64,000 bases of DNA from F23-D06 sp947167635 (GCA_947167635.1 CAMVIT010000007.1:1-64000), one strand, 5' to 3'; shown: positions 52,429-62,916, numbered from the stretch's first letter. The notes: a model not told the origin generated them from the letters alone. Program-made: numbers and translations.

Positions 52429-54201
52429 TTATGATTGTTTTTTCTTGGAAAAACGGATTTTGCGCAGCACGATAAGCACAATACCCAGCAAGGTGATGAT
52501 CAGCAACGGTATGCCGATGTTGAGGATGGCAAGCTTGACCTTCTTGCCACGGATCTTCTCCTGATTGAGGGAGCCGATCTTGAAATTCTTGGCACGCAGT
52601 TGCAACAAGTCATCGTCGTCGCAGAGGTAGTTGACGCAGTTGACGATGAATTGGGTGTTGTCAAAAATGGTACGGGTATAGATGTCGTAACCGGCAGGAT
52701 AGGGCTGGTTACGTTTGCGGTCGAAAGGATTGCGGATAATATCGCCGTCCGCGACGAAAATCTGCCGCGTGGGCACGCTATGGTCTCGGTAGTCGAGCTG
52801 CTTGATGGTGTCGAACTCAATGGGCAGGATGCCTTTGAAGGCAGACTCGAAGGTGCCCTCCACGAGGACTGCAATCGGCAAGTTGTGGAAGGCAAACTCC
52901 TGCATGTTAGGCTTTGTGAGGGCAGCATGCAACGAGACAATGGAGGGCGCCGGCACCAACTTGGAGCGCTCGGAGCTGAACATCAACGGTGTCTTGACAA
53001 GATTCTCCGACTTGCCCACCATGTCGATGGATCCGGCAAAGTCGGACTTCACCTCCTTTATATTGCGCACGATAGGATGGTCGCTGAAGTTGACGATGTC
53101 CAAGCTGTAGGGGAAAGCCATGAACTTGTACTGAGGCTTGTCGCCGAGCATACCGACCTGCTGCGGTATGGGCAGGCAGCTGAGGTCTTGGATGAGGTTG
53201 GGGTTGAGGCGCACGCCGTAAGTGAAGAAGAGGTCGTTAATATACAGCGAGCGGGGTGTGGCAAAAAACTCGGCCGCGCTTTGCAAACTGTCGAGCGATG
53301 CCGTGGTGTTGTCCACAAGCCAGAGGATTTTGCCGCCGCGCATCACGAACTGATCGAGGATGTATTTGTCAAACTCCCGGAAGGGCTCTGTGGGTTGCGC
53401 AATGATAAGGACATCGTACTTGTTGTCACCCAGCTTGAGCGTCTGTTTGACGGAATCCTCCACACTGATGTTGCGCAGGGCATTGATCTTGCCATCCAAG
53501 ATGATGCGCGTCACGTTGTAGAAACGTTGCAGCTGCATGGCGGTCCAGCAAGTGTTGTAAAAGTCCAACTCACCGTGGCCTTCCACGTATGCCACCCGAG
53601 GCTTCTCCGTCTTCATCAAACGCCGGATGGGAGATACAAGGTTGTACTCCAGCTCCTGGATGGAATATTGCAGCCAGTCGGAGCCTGACGGGTCGGCCAC
53701 CACCACCTGCGCGGGGTACTCGTGGCCCCGGTAGGAGACAATGGCGCCGGGAATCACCATGTGGGTGGAGTACCCCGATGCATCCTCGCGGCTGATGGGG
53801 ATGGGCTCCAGCCCTTTCTTGACGAACTCCGCCAGGATGTTTTTGACCTCCTCGCCAGTCTTGCCCTCCAACGGGTCAATGAACTCAAAATAGACGTTCT
53901 TGGAATAGCTGCGGAAGTCCTGAAGCATCTGCTCCACTTGTTTGGCGAACAGCTGATAGTCGGCCGGCTGATCTTTACCCTTGAGATAAACGCGGAAATA
54001 GACCCTGTCCTCCAGATTTTTCAGCATCTCAATCGTCGAAGGTGACAAGGAGTGCCGTTTGTCTTTCGTCAAGTCGATGCGAAAGAACAGGAAGGAGGAG
54101 AGAATATTGACGACGACAAGAACTGCCACCGCCACAAGAAGCCCGATCAGGGTGTTTTTCTTGAATTGCTTGCTGCTTTTGCTGCCTGTGTTCTTTTTCA
54201 T
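52429..54201 (-). CDS. gldG: Gliding motility-associated ABC transporter component GldG
   Basis: A 590-residue protein with an N-terminal membrane span (about 18-37). A large extracytoplasmic part starts with the family motif RIDLTKDKRHSLSPST, contains PGAIVSYRGHEYPAQV, and has a C-terminal span (about 560-580, LAILNIGIPLLIITLLGIVLI). GldG works with GldF and the ATPase GldA, which is often elsewhere on the chromosome and is not in this window. It is linked to gliding and T9SS function in Bacteroidota. Gap to gldF is 19 nt. Confidence 0.9.
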   Translation of the reverse strand: MKKNTGSKSSKQFKKNTLIGLLVAVAVLVVVNILSSFLFFRIDLTKDKRHSLSPSTIEMLKNLEDRVYFRVYLKGKDQPADYQLFAKQVEQMLQDFRSYSKNVYFEFIDPLEGKTGEEVKNILAEFVKKGLEPIPISREDASGYSTHMVIPGAIVSYRGHEYPAQVVVADPSGSDWLQYSIQELEYNLVSPIRRLMKTEKPRVAYVEGHGELDFYNTCWTAMQLQRFYNVTRIILDGKINALRNISVEDSVKQTLKLGDNKYDVLIIAQPTEPFREFDKYILDQFVMRGGKILWLVDNTTASLDSLQSAAEFFATPRSLYINDLFFTYGVRLNPNLIQDLSCLPIPQQVGMLGDKPQYKFMAFPYSLDIVNFSDHPIVRNIKEVKSDFAGSIDMVGKSENLVKTPLMFSSERSKLVPAPSIVSLHAALTKPNMQEFAFHNLPIAVLVEGTFESAFKGILPIEFDTIKQLDYRDHSVPTRQIFVADGDIIRNPFDRKRNQPYPAGYDIYTRTIFDNTQFIVNCVNYLCDDDDLLQLRAKNFKIGSLNQEKIRGKKVKLAILNIGIPLLIITLLGIVLIVLRKIRFSKKKQS

Positions 54202-54219
54202 AACTTCGCTCCTTTCTTT

Positions 54220-54951
54220 TTACCATTTACGTTTAAGTAGAACAATGCGTGTGCCGAAGAGAAAAACGAAAATGACACTGCAGAAATAGACGATGTCGCG
54301 GCTGTCGATGACACCCTTGCTGATGGAAGCGTAGTGGTGTTCGATACCGAGCGACTTGATATAGTAGCCAACAGCCCCAAGCGACTCGAACGAATAGATG
54401 AAGGCAAATCCGAAGGAGAGGATGAAGCAGAGCGGGGCGGCAATAATGAAAGCGATGATCTGGTTGTTGGTCAATGCCGAGGAGAAGATGCCGACGGAGA
54501 TATAGGTTGCGCCGAGCAGAAGCAGTCCCAAGTAGGACCCCCAGGTGCTTCCCATATCCATGTTGCCCACAGGGTTGCCCAACAAGACCACAGAAACCAC
54601 ATAGACCAACGTGGGCAACAGGGCGATAGCAAGCAAGGTGAGGCAGGAAAGGAACTTGGCCCAGATGATTTGCATGTCCGTCAAGGGTTTTGTCAGCAAC
54701 AAATCCATGGTGCCAGTACGACGTTCTTCAGCGAAGGAGCGCATGGTAATGGCGGGCACCAAAAAGAGGAAAAGGAACTGCGACAGGTTGAAAAGCCCGT
54801 GCAGGTCGGCCAATCCGGCCTCCATCACGTTGTCCACGTTGGGAAACACCCACAGGAACAGACCCGTGATGATGAGGAACACCCCTACAAACACATACCC
54901 TATGATTGAACTCAGAAAGGACTTTATCTCCTTGATATACAAAATTAACAT
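54220..54951 (-). CDS. gldF: Gliding motility-associated ABC transporter permease GldF
   Basis: A 243-residue permease with six spans. I start at 54951 (MLILYIKEIKSFLSS), the usual family start; the promoter box at 54971-54978 would fall inside the longer frame. The conserved MRSFAEERRTGTMDLLLTKPLTD coupling-type loop is present at about 70-92. It forms the membrane channel with GldG. Confidence 0.92.
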   Translation of the reverse strand: MLILYIKEIKSFLSSIIGYVFVGVFLIITGLFLWVFPNVDNVMEAGLADLHGLFNLSQFLFLFLVPAITMRSFAEERRTGTMDLLLTKPLTDMQIIWAKFLSCLTLLAIALLPTLVYVVSVVLLGNPVGNMDMGSTWGSYLGLLLLGATYISVGIFSSALTNNQIIAFIIAAPLCFILSFGFAFIYSFESLGAVGYYIKSLGIEHHYASISKGVIDSRDIVYFCSVIFVFLFGTRIVLLKRKW

Positions 54952-54970
54952 CGTCTCTATAATTAGGGCG

Positions 54971-54978
54971 CAAAAGTA
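54971..54978 (-). promoter_or_regulatory. -7 box of the gldF-gldG operon
   Basis: TACTTTTG on the minus strand, 19 nt before the gldF start. Confidence 0.6.
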
Positions 54979-55007
54979 CATAAATTATGAATACACACGG
55001 ACAAATG

Positions 55008-55045
55008 AAATTGTGGGGACGCCGCGTGCAACGTCCCCACAATTT
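55008..55045 (-). terminator. 14-bp perfect hairpin after the M3 peptidase gene
   Basis: AAATTGTGGGGACG pairs with CGTCCCCACAATTT around a 10-nt loop. There is no long T-run, only a short TTTCA, but the position 11 nt after the stop and the stability fit a terminator or 3' stabiliser. Confidence 0.65.
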
Positions 55046-55056
55046 CAGAGGGAAAA

Positions 55057-57117
55057 CTACTGTTTTCCGGATTCCGTCAAGCCGTCCCTTTCCAACAGTG
55101 CGTCAAGCTTGGGTGCGCGGCCGCGGAAGTCGGTGAACATCTCCATGGCCGGTTTGGAACCGCCTTTTGAGAGGATGGTTTCCAAATAGCGGTCGGCCAC
55201 TTCGCGGTTCATCACGCCCTTCTCCTTAAAAAGCGAAAAGGCATCCGCCTCCAGCATCTCGGCCCATTTGTAGCCATAGTATCCAGCGGCGTACCCGCCA
55301 GAGAAGATATGGTTGAAGGCCGTACACATGCAGGCTTCGGGGTGAATGGGCAATGAGGCGAGCGGTGCAAAGACGCGCTGCTCCTCGGCACGCACATCCA
55401 TGTCTGCGCCAAATTCCGCAGTGTGCCAGTTCATGTCAAGATAGCCGAAGCAGAGCTGCCGCGCCGAGGCATAACCCGCCATGTACTGGCGCATCTTTTT
55501 AAGCTGCTCTATATACGGCATGGGAATCAGCTCGCCCGTCTGATGGTGGCGAGCAAATGTTTCAAGAAACTCATGCTCCACAGCCCAATTCTCGTTCAAC
55601 TGCGAGGGCAGCTCGACAAAGTCATGCTGTGAATTGGTGCAGGAGAGCGAAGCGTAGCGCACATCGGAAAGCATGCCGTTGAGTGCATGCCCGAACTCGT
55701 GCAGGAAAGTGGTTACCTCATCGAAGGAGAGCAACGAGGGCCTCTTTGTTGTGGAGGGGGTGAAATTCATCACCAAGCTCACCAACGGGCGCACATCGTG
55801 TCCCGCCACATCGACCCACTGCTCACGGAAAGTGGTCATCCACGCCCCGCTGCGTTTGGTGGCACGCGGGTGGAAATCCAAATAGAGCACCGACATGAAA
55901 CGCTCGCCGTGATACACTTCATAGACCTTCACATCCTTATGATAGACGCTGATGTCGGTGACCGCAACGAAGTGCAAATTGTACAGATGGGTGGCCAAAG
56001 AGAAGACCCCCTCGATCACATTCTCCAACTTGAAATAGGGCTTGAGGGTTTCTGCACTGAGGTTGAAAAGTGCATCTTTCTGTTTCTCTGAATAATATTG
56101 GAAATCCCACGGTTGCAATTCACCCTCGAAGCCCAAAGCGTGGGCATAGTCGTTCAGGGCGGCCACCTCCCGATGGGCGGCGGGAACGGAGTACTTTTTC
56201 AACTCGTCGAGCAATTTATAGACCTCTTCTGCATTTTGGGCCATGCGGTTGTGCAGCACATATTGCGCATAGTTTTCGTAACCAAGCAGATGGGCAATCT
56301 GCCGCCGACAAGCGAGAATTTGGCGGATGTTGTCGCAGTTGTCGTAAGGACCGCCGTGGGCAATACAGCAGGAGTGGTCGTACATCTCCTTGCGCAAGGC
56401 GCGGTCGTCGGCGTATGTGAGCACGGCGCGGCGACTGGGGAAGGAGAGGTCGAACAGGTAGCCTTCCTGTCCTTTGTCACGAGCCTTCTGGGCGGCAATG
56501 TCCAGGTCGCCTTCAGGGATACCCTGCAGACGTGTCGTATCCTCGACGTGCAATTGCCAGGCGTTGGTGGCAGCCAAGGCGTTTTGTCCGAATTGCAGCG
56601 TGAGGTTGGAAAGCTTGACGGAAAGTTCCTGGAAGAGCGGCTTTTGGTCAGCGGGGAGGGTGGCGCCGTTGCTCTCAAAAGCATCGTATGTAAGCTTCAG
56701 CAACATACGTTCCTCGCCTGTCAACGTGGCAAGTTCACGGTCGTAAACCTCGCGTACCCGCCCGAAAAGCGTGTCGTCCAGATAGAGTTCGTTGTAATGC
56801 CGGGTGACCATCGGCTGGATGGTGTTGGCCATCTCCTGCATCTCCGGAGTGGCGTCGCACTCGAGGATGTTGAAAAAGAGCCCGGTGGCGCGCCCCAACG
56901 CTTCACCGGCCCGGTCGAGGGCCGCGATGGTGTTTTCAAAGGTGGCGGGTGCCGGATTGTTCTTGATCTGTTCCACCTCCTGCTTTGCCATCTCTATCAC
57001 GGCGGTGAAGGCCGGCACATAGTGCTCCGGACGTATAAGATCGAAAGGAGGGGTTTGGTGCGGGGTGTCCCATGCCTGCAGGATGGGATTGGAAAGGATG
57101 GTATTCTGTGTTGTCAT
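55057..57117 (-). CDS. M3-family metallopeptidase (oligopeptidase A/dipeptidyl carboxypeptidase type)
   Basis: A 686-residue cytosolic peptidase with no signal peptide. Zinc motif HEFGH is at residues 473-477, with the downstream Glu in the following helix. It would degrade short peptides, including peptides imported after outer proteases act. It is the third gene of porV-ispF-M3 (9 nt after ispF) and ends at a strong hairpin. Confidence 0.93.
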   Translation of the reverse strand: MTTQNTILSNPILQAWDTPHQTPPFDLIRPEHYVPAFTAVIEMAKQEVEQIKNNPAPATFENTIAALDRAGEALGRATGLFFNILECDATPEMQEMANTIQPMVTRHYNELYLDDTLFGRVREVYDRELATLTGEERMLLKLTYDAFESNGATLPADQKPLFQELSVKLSNLTLQFGQNALAATNAWQLHVEDTTRLQGIPEGDLDIAAQKARDKGQEGYLFDLSFPSRRAVLTYADDRALRKEMYDHSCCIAHGGPYDNCDNIRQILACRRQIAHLLGYENYAQYVLHNRMAQNAEEVYKLLDELKKYSVPAAHREVAALNDYAHALGFEGELQPWDFQYYSEKQKDALFNLSAETLKPYFKLENVIEGVFSLATHLYNLHFVAVTDISVYHKDVKVYEVYHGERFMSVLYLDFHPRATKRSGAWMTTFREQWVDVAGHDVRPLVSLVMNFTPSTTKRPSLLSFDEVTTFLHEFGHALNGMLSDVRYASLSCTNSQHDFVELPSQLNENWAVEHEFLETFARHHQTGELIPMPYIEQLKKMRQYMAGYASARQLCFGYLDMNWHTAEFGADMDVRAEEQRVFAPLASLPIHPEACMCTAFNHIFSGGYAAGYYGYKWAEMLEADAFSLFKEKGVMNREVADRYLETILSKGGSKPAMEMFTDFRGRAPKLDALLERDGLTESGKQ

Positions 57118-57126
57118 TATGGGAAA

Positions 57127-57609
57127 TTATTGTTCGATGGTGGCGACCACAACGGCGGCAATGCCTTCGCCCCGTCCGGTGAAACCCATGCCCTCGTTGG
57201 TCTTCGCCTTGATGGAGAAGTTGGCGGGGTCCAGATGGAGAAGCTTTGACAACGTGGCCGTCATCTCATCGGTATAAGGTTTCATCTTGGGATTCTCCAA
57301 CACAAGCGTGCAGTCCACATTGTGGACCATCCACCCCTGCTGATACAGCAACTCCACCACCTTGGAGAGCAGGCAAGTGCTGTCGATATTGGAGAACTGG
57401 CTGTCGTTGTCTGGGAAGTGGGTGCCGATGTCCTTGAGGGCGGCTGCCCCAAGCAGGGCGTCGCAAAGCGCGTGAATGAGCACGTCACCGTCGGAGTGGG
57501 CGGCTAACCCCAGCTCGTATGGGATGTGGACCCCACCGATGACGAGCGGACGGCCCGCCACGAACCGATGGGAGTCGTATCCAATGCCAACACGGAAATC
57601 CTTGCCCAT
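57127..57609 (-). CDS. ispF: 2-C-methyl-D-erythritol 2,4-cyclodiphosphate synthase
   Basis: A 160-residue enzyme of the MEP isoprenoid pathway. I start at 57609 (MGKDFRVGIGYDSHRF), one base after the porV stop. A longer frame would run into porV. Metal ligands are in GYDSHRF (Asp12, His14) and DVLIHALCD (His46), with GTHFPDND and a C-terminal GEGIAA. It makes the cyclic diphosphate from CDP-ME-phosphate. Its coupling to a T9SS gene is probably chance. Confidence 0.95.
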   Translation of the reverse strand: MGKDFRVGIGYDSHRFVAGRPLVIGGVHIPYELGLAAHSDGDVLIHALCDALLGAAALKDIGTHFPDNDSQFSNIDSTCLLSKVVELLYQQGWMVHNVDCTLVLENPKMKPYTDEMTATLSKLLHLDPANFSIKAKTNEGMGFTGRGEGIAAVVVATIEQ

Positions 57610-57610
57610 G

Positions 57611-58879
57611 CTAACGAAGACGACCTTGTTGCTTGATTTCTTCCTTGTTGAAAGAGGCGAAATCGAAAGAGAGGGTGAAGCGCAACGTGTTGGCAAGCGG
57701 GTGGTTCTGGCCGTTCGTGGTGAACAGATAGGCCACGTCAATGGTGAAAATATTGTATCTTATGCCTGCACCCACCGTGAGGAACTGACGGTTGCCCTTG
57801 TATTTGTTCTCGTGAAAATACCCGGCCCTGACAAAGAAAAGGTCACGATAACTGTATTCCGCGCCAATGGCCCATGCAATCTCAGCCATCTCCTCTCTGA
57901 ACACACTGGCATTCTGACCATTATGTCCAATACCCGGTGCATCGTAAAAAGACTGGATCATGCCTTGCGGCACGGAAACGTCGGGATTGCGGCCTGACAA
58001 AATAATCGGATTATTGTATTCATCGTACAAAATACGATTGTTAGAGTCCGTAGCATAAACCGGGTTGGTGGGCACCAACAACTTGTTGGCTTCCGCTGTG
58101 ATGGCAAGCTTGTTGTAGGTGTCAAAGCTCATTTCATAACCAAGACCGAGACGCAGGTTCGTGGGCAGGAAGTCACGACGCAACGTTCCAGAGGAGTACG
58201 ACATCTTGTTTCCCATGTTGGAGATGCAAAGTCCAGCACGCAGCGTGCTGTTTTCCAAACCTTTGACATCAAAATCCTGTTCATAGAAAAAGGAAAGGTC
58301 AGCGGCACCTGCCAAACCCGCACTGGTCTCCTCACCGCTCACATATTGACCGGCCGTGAGATTGGAGTAGATAAACCTCGGTGTAAGCGCAATCGACAAC
58401 TGGTTGATCAATTTGCGGGAATAGGTGAAATCTATAGCGAACTCGTTGGGATTCTGTACAGAAAGCAACTCGCCGTAGTCATCCGTAAACTGGATGTCAC
58501 CCAAAGAAAAATAGCGGATTGAGAAACCGATGGCATCCATCTCCGTCATACGATAATAACCGCTGAGATAGGCCAAATTGATGTCATTGACCAATTTTCG
58601 GAGCCACGGACTGTAGGACACGCTGATTCCGAAAGTGTTCTTGTTGAACACATACTTTGCAGGGTTGTAGGACTGGGAATTCACGTCTGGAGAGGTGGCA
58701 CAACCCATGTCTCCCATGCCTCCCGCACGGGAATCGGGTGCTATGTTCAAAAACGGAACTGCCGTGGTAATGGTGTTTAATTCTTTGCCGTTAAGTTGGT
58801 TAGGATTGATAGTCTGGGCGTGGGCAACTGTAAGGGTGAAAAGTGTCGTCAGCACGAGGAAGGTCGCTTTCTTTTTCAT
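57611..58879 (-). CDS. porV: T9SS outer-membrane shuttle protein PorV (LptO)
   Basis: A 422-residue FadL-like barrel with a signal peptide (about 1-22, ending VAHAQ). The PorV signature follows: NTITTAVPFLNIAPDSRAGGMGD, then SYNPAKYVF. PorV receives cargo from the SprA/Sov channel and brings it to PorU for cleavage and anchoring. It lies downstream of porU on the same strand, with a 200-nt gap that holds a hairpin. Confidence 0.95.
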   Translation of the reverse strand: MKKKATFLVLTTLFTLTVAHAQTINPNQLNGKELNTITTAVPFLNIAPDSRAGGMGDMGCATSPDVNSQSYNPAKYVFNKNTFGISVSYSPWLRKLVNDINLAYLSGYYRMTEMDAIGFSIRYFSLGDIQFTDDYGELLSVQNPNEFAIDFTYSRKLINQLSIALTPRFIYSNLTAGQYVSGEETSAGLAGAADLSFFYEQDFDVKGLENSTLRAGLCISNMGNKMSYSSGTLRRDFLPTNLRLGLGYEMSFDTYNKLAITAEANKLLVPTNPVYATDSNNRILYDEYNNPIILSGRNPDVSVPQGMIQSFYDAPGIGHNGQNASVFREEMAEIAWAIGAEYSYRDLFFVRAGYFHENKYKGNRQFLTVGAGIRYNIFTIDVAYLFTTNGQNHPLANTLRFTLSFDFASFNKEEIKQQGRLR

Positions 58880-58992
58880 CGGGTCTTTCTTTTTTCTATA
58901 TGATATGAACGTTTTTCTTTTTTCTCTAATGCGTTTTCAAACAATCATACGCGAAAGAGCATAACGCTACTTTCTCCACTTTATTTTTTTAG

Positions 58993-59030
58993 GGACAATT
59001 TTTTTTTGTTTTCGAAAAAAAAGATTGTCC
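58993..59030. repeat. Hairpin between porU and porV
   Basis: GGACAAT (58993-58999) pairs with ATTGTCC (59024-59030), extended by facing T and A runs. Two imperfect copies of CC(T)TGAGT-x-GCCA follow at about 59029 and 59052. It is in the gap 58880-59079, which has no gene. It may end or dampen transcription from porU into porV. Confidence 0.5.
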
Positions 59031-59079
59031 TGAGTGGCCAGAACTTTTTTTCCTTGAGTAGCCAACACCTGTGTTGACC

Positions 59080-62000
59080 CTACAGGATCACCAATTTCTC
59101 AATGGTTTCCGCCGTTTCCTCCATGTTGTTGCGGACACGCAGTTTGTACATATAGGTGCCTTTTCCGATCTTGTCACCATAGTCATCGCGACCATCCCAC
59201 GGAATGGCAAGGCTACGGTTTCCCTGCAAGGTCTGATGCGTCTGGATGGTTTTCACCAATTTTCCGGAGACAGTATAGATTTGCACCAAGATATCGAAGT
59301 CACCGCCGCTGCGATTGTGCTCGAAAAAGAACTCCGTGTGCGTTGTGAAAGGGTTGGGGTAGTTAAGCACATGACTGAGGGCAAACTTTTCGCTGGAAAC
59401 CACCTCAAAGGACAACTCACTCTCCGAGTGGTTGTTATTGATATCCCACGCCCGCACCAGCAACGTATGCTTTCCCGTGGAGAGATTCTCAAGATTGTAA
59501 CGCACGGTGCCCGAATTGAAACTGTCCTTGTCGGTCTGATAGTAGTCGTTCAGTACAATCTGGGATTCCGTGGCGTTGTCGAGGATAGCGGTCAAATCGT
59601 GACCGATGCCATTGCCCGTGGTGTTGATGCCGTAATTGTCGCGGATTTTCGCGACAAGCACAGGGTTGGCATCCACGATGCCGCCATTGACAAACTGCTC
59701 GTCATTCAAGTAGAGTTCAATATCGGGTCCCACTTCATCGGAGATGCCATTGGTGTCGGTGCCGCCGATGACGAAACTGGAGAAACTTCCCGCAGCGTCT
59801 TGCTCCTGACTGCGGGCATAGTAGCTGATTTTGCCATTACCATAGTTATAGTCGATGTCTTTCGGCACATAGAACGAGAAGTTGAAATGCCCCTCCTTAA
59901 CCGAGCAGTTCCCTTTGAAGAGAATGCTTTTCTGCTGGAGAAAGTCGAACGGCGGGCTGCTGGGGTCATTGGAAAGGGTGGTGACAGTGACAGCCTTGTC
60001 ATATACGGACGGGAACACGGACCCATTGAATCCCGTGAGAGTCTGTCCGTTTTCATCAACCACACGGCCGCTGACACACATCTGGGTGAGGGCGCTCACG
60101 GTATCCTCCTGCATCCCGACAGGCCGATGGTTGATGGAGTCGGTTACGATATTGAAAGTGGGAATGGCCAATGGCATGGAGGGGTCGCCCATGAGCACGA
60201 ACATGGCCAACGAGGAGGAGCTTCCGCCATAGGCGTTCTTGGCTCGGCGCTCAATATCCCCGATGGTGGGCCGTTGACCGTCAAAGGTATTGAACATCGT
60301 GTTGAAAATATACCGTCCGTAGGCATTGTTCGGCGAAGACCAAGCCTCGCGTGTGGCCGTGATGATGGCACAAACCCCTCCTTTGCTGTTGAACAGCGCC
60401 AACTCGGCGGGCGAAATGGCCGGACGGTCATAGAATCCAAACGTGCAGGAGAGCGTCAACATAGCGGGCATGTTGTACTTGTTGGTCCATTTGTTGATAT
60501 CCGAGTTCTCCAGCACACGCTCTGCCGTCCAACCGTCCTTGCCGCTGTGGCCGATATAGGTGAAAAACAGGGAACCGCGGTTCATGCGGTTGTTGATGGC
60601 CGTGGTAGCCTCTGGGTATCTTTGTCCGCCGGCATTGGAGACCTGCGGAAACGCATCCAAATATATTTTGTCAAAATTGATGTTCCGGTTCAGACCGGAC
60701 ACGATGTCGGTGAATCTGTCGGCATTGGACACGAAGTCGTTATACTCCTCATCATCCGCCACGAAGGCCATCATGTTACGCCAATCTCCAAAATTGGATA
60801 TTTGTGTGGAGTTTTCAGCCAGCAGATTGCGATTTGTGGTGTACAGCGTGCTTTTCTCCACTGCCGTCTTGGCTTGCGCTATTGTGCTGCACGGAAATCG
60901 TCCCACGGAGATGTCGTAGAGGCCGGAGGCATTTTCGCCCTCGTTGTCATCCAACAGTCCAAAAGTGTCGTCATTGGCGGCAAAGCCGATTTCGGAAATG
61001 AGATCGGTGGTGGTCGGATATTGGTAGTTTGGAACGTAAAGCTCTGTGCCACTCACCCGTCCACGGAAGTCATAGCTCGGCCTGCCAAAAAGAAGCAAGT
61101 ATTTGGGATATTGCTTGTTGCTTCTGTCATAGATCATCTTCGCGTAGTCACGGATAGCCATGGGATCCAACGAACCGCCCGAAAATTCGTTATAGACTTG
61201 CTCCGTAGTGACCACCTGCACGGAGAGTCCGTCGTTTTCCTGCCTGAACTTTGCCAAGTCATTGGCTTGGGACAAGAACTTGGGATGCGTGACGATAAGA
61301 AGGTCCGCGTTGCCCGTGCCATGCAGATTCTGATTGGCCACCGGGCCTCCCGGAGTGACGCTGAGATACATGGAACCGTCAAACACGAAGAATTGGCGCA
61401 GGATGTCAGTGGGGATGCTGAATCCATATACACCGCCATCCGGTGACAGGGCCATGCGCGTGGTGTTGGCAGGGTCGGTCACATCCCAGACGATTGTTCC
61501 CGCACTTGCACCGGTAATGTTGAAACGCGTCACATTACCCGCCCCTACAGTCGCAGGATTGCAGAACGGGAATTGCGAAGAATGCATCGACAAGCGGCAT
61601 GGCACCTCTATTTCAATCCAATTCAGATAGGCCGCGGACGAGGTGGCGGGTTTACTGTATTCCAACTCTATATTCAGCGTGGCGGATGAGGGCGTGAAGG
61701 TGAAATCGCTGCTATTGAGCGTGGCACTGATTGCTCCGTTGATAGAAGGAAACGAGAGGTTTCCCAGCGTCGTGTTGTTGGCGCTGATCGAGAAATAAGA
61801 AAAAGAAGTCGAGCTACTTGCGCCCGAAACCGACACGCGGGATGGTTGTTGCAAAAATCCCGGCACGGAGAAGGTGTATGTTCTGCGTGTGGTGATGTCG
61901 AAAAGGTCGCCAAACCAATCCTTGCCCGTCTCGCCGAAGTTGAATTGATCTTTTTCAAAAAAGTCATAGTGAACATATTCATTCACCGTCCGGTTGGCAG

Positions 62001-62916
62001 AAAGGGAACCGTTGTCGGCCGTGGGAATGCGTTTTTTTGCGCCCACGCCCGGCGTGTTGGTGATGAAATAGGATGTCGCGTCCGAATATATGTTCGTTTT
62101 GTGACAAAAACGGTGCAAGGTGGTGTCGTAGATCCAAGAGTGCGGGGAGTGTCCGTAGAAGAGGAAATAGTCGCCTGGATTCATGACGCCGTCGCCGCCG
62201 TCCACAATGCAGACAGGCAGTTCTTGCAGGTCATCGATACGGGGTGCGGCATTGGCCTCGGGCAGCATTTCACCACCGTTGCCAAACAAGGCAAGCGAGG
62301 CGGAGGAGATCGGTACGGCCATACCCATGGCCGTAAGATCCTCGTATGCAACCTTATAGACACCTGTTTCCGAGACAGTGAAGCGATACCATTGGCCGGA
62401 ATGCAACACCGACTGGTCCGCATACGTCCTGCCCGGCTTGCGGGTACCATTGCCTTGGCCTTCCAAGGTGATCGTGACAGCAGTGATTTTGCGGTACTCC
62501 TCCACCCCGACCTCGACAATGGGCACAAAGGAGAGCATCAGATACGGCTTGTTCCTTTCAAATGCAGAGACAGCGCCGACCATCAGCTCTTTTTGACGGA
62601 AATCCGAAGGAATCAGCGAAACATCATGCGCACTCATGGGTTCGAATTGCACATTCGAAACAGCCACGGCATAGGAATCATAATAAGAGGGGATCTCAAT
62701 GGCCTCGTAATAAGACGGGAGGGTGGGAAATTCCCGCGAATAAGAAGCTCCGTCAAAATGCAGAAATTCCACAGAAAGATCCTCGCCTTGATGATGCGTG
62801 ATATTGTCCGTCCAATTTATAGTAAGTGTTCTTACAATTTTTTGTTCTTGACTATAAGATAGTTGCAGTACGATACACAAAAAAAATGCGATAAGCACCC
62901 AAGATTTCTTTTCCAT
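59080..62916 (-). CDS. porU: T9SS C-terminal signal peptidase/sortase PorU
   Basis: A 1278-residue protein. I start at 62916 (MEKKSWVLIAFF), which gives a clean signal peptide; the 9 extra residues of a longer frame do not. A gingipain-type C25 domain in the middle has the His in TYIGHSGKDGW and the Cys in LTLSCTFGFYDRP. A C-terminal beta domain (YPNPFTTHTEFFFEHN to GTYMYKLRVRN) keeps it bound to PorV at the surface. PorU cuts off cargo sorting domains and attaches A-LPS. The cargo at 6004, 8607 and 26990 are likely clients. Confidence 0.95.
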   Translation of the reverse strand: MEKKSWVLIAFFLCIVLQLSYSQEQKIVRTLTINWTDNITHHQGEDLSVEFLHFDGASYSREFPTLPSYYEAIEIPSYYDSYAVAVSNVQFEPMSAHDVSLIPSDFRQKELMVGAVSAFERNKPYLMLSFVPIVEVGVEEYRKITAVTITLEGQGNGTRKPGRTYADQSVLHSGQWYRFTVSETGVYKVAYEDLTAMGMAVPISSASLALFGNGGEMLPEANAAPRIDDLQELPVCIVDGGDGVMNPGDYFLFYGHSPHSWIYDTTLHRFCHKTNIYSDATSYFITNTPGVGAKKRIPTADNGSLSANRTVNEYVHYDFFEKDQFNFGETGKDWFGDLFDITTRRTYTFSVPGFLQQPSRVSVSGASSSTSFSYFSISANNTTLGNLSFPSINGAISATLNSSDFTFTPSSATLNIELEYSKPATSSAAYLNWIEIEVPCRLSMHSSQFPFCNPATVGAGNVTRFNITGASAGTIVWDVTDPANTTRMALSPDGGVYGFSIPTDILRQFFVFDGSMYLSVTPGGPVANQNLHGTGNADLLIVTHPKFLSQANDLAKFRQENDGLSVQVVTTEQVYNEFSGGSLDPMAIRDYAKMIYDRSNKQYPKYLLLFGRPSYDFRGRVSGTELYVPNYQYPTTTDLISEIGFAANDDTFGLLDDNEGENASGLYDISVGRFPCSTIAQAKTAVEKSTLYTTNRNLLAENSTQISNFGDWRNMMAFVADDEEYNDFVSNADRFTDIVSGLNRNINFDKIYLDAFPQVSNAGGQRYPEATTAINNRMNRGSLFFTYIGHSGKDGWTAERVLENSDINKWTNKYNMPAMLTLSCTFGFYDRPAISPAELALFNSKGGVCAIITATREAWSSPNNAYGRYIFNTMFNTFDGQRPTIGDIERRAKNAYGGSSSSLAMFVLMGDPSMPLAIPTFNIVTDSINHRPVGMQEDTVSALTQMCVSGRVVDENGQTLTGFNGSVFPSVYDKAVTVTTLSNDPSSPPFDFLQQKSILFKGNCSVKEGHFNFSFYVPKDIDYNYGNGKISYYARSQEQDAAGSFSSFVIGGTDTNGISDEVGPDIELYLNDEQFVNGGIVDANPVLVAKIRDNYGINTTGNGIGHDLTAILDNATESQIVLNDYYQTDKDSFNSGTVRYNLENLSTGKHTLLVRAWDINNNHSESELSFEVVSSEKFALSHVLNYPNPFTTHTEFFFEHNRSGGDFDILVQIYTVSGKLVKTIQTHQTLQGNRSLAIPWDGRDDYGDKIGKGTYMYKLRVRNNMEETAETIEKLVIL

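Noticed and set aside
59071..61446. Long plus-strand open frame of about 791 codons
   Set aside because: Antisense to porU. No motif, no promoter box upstream.
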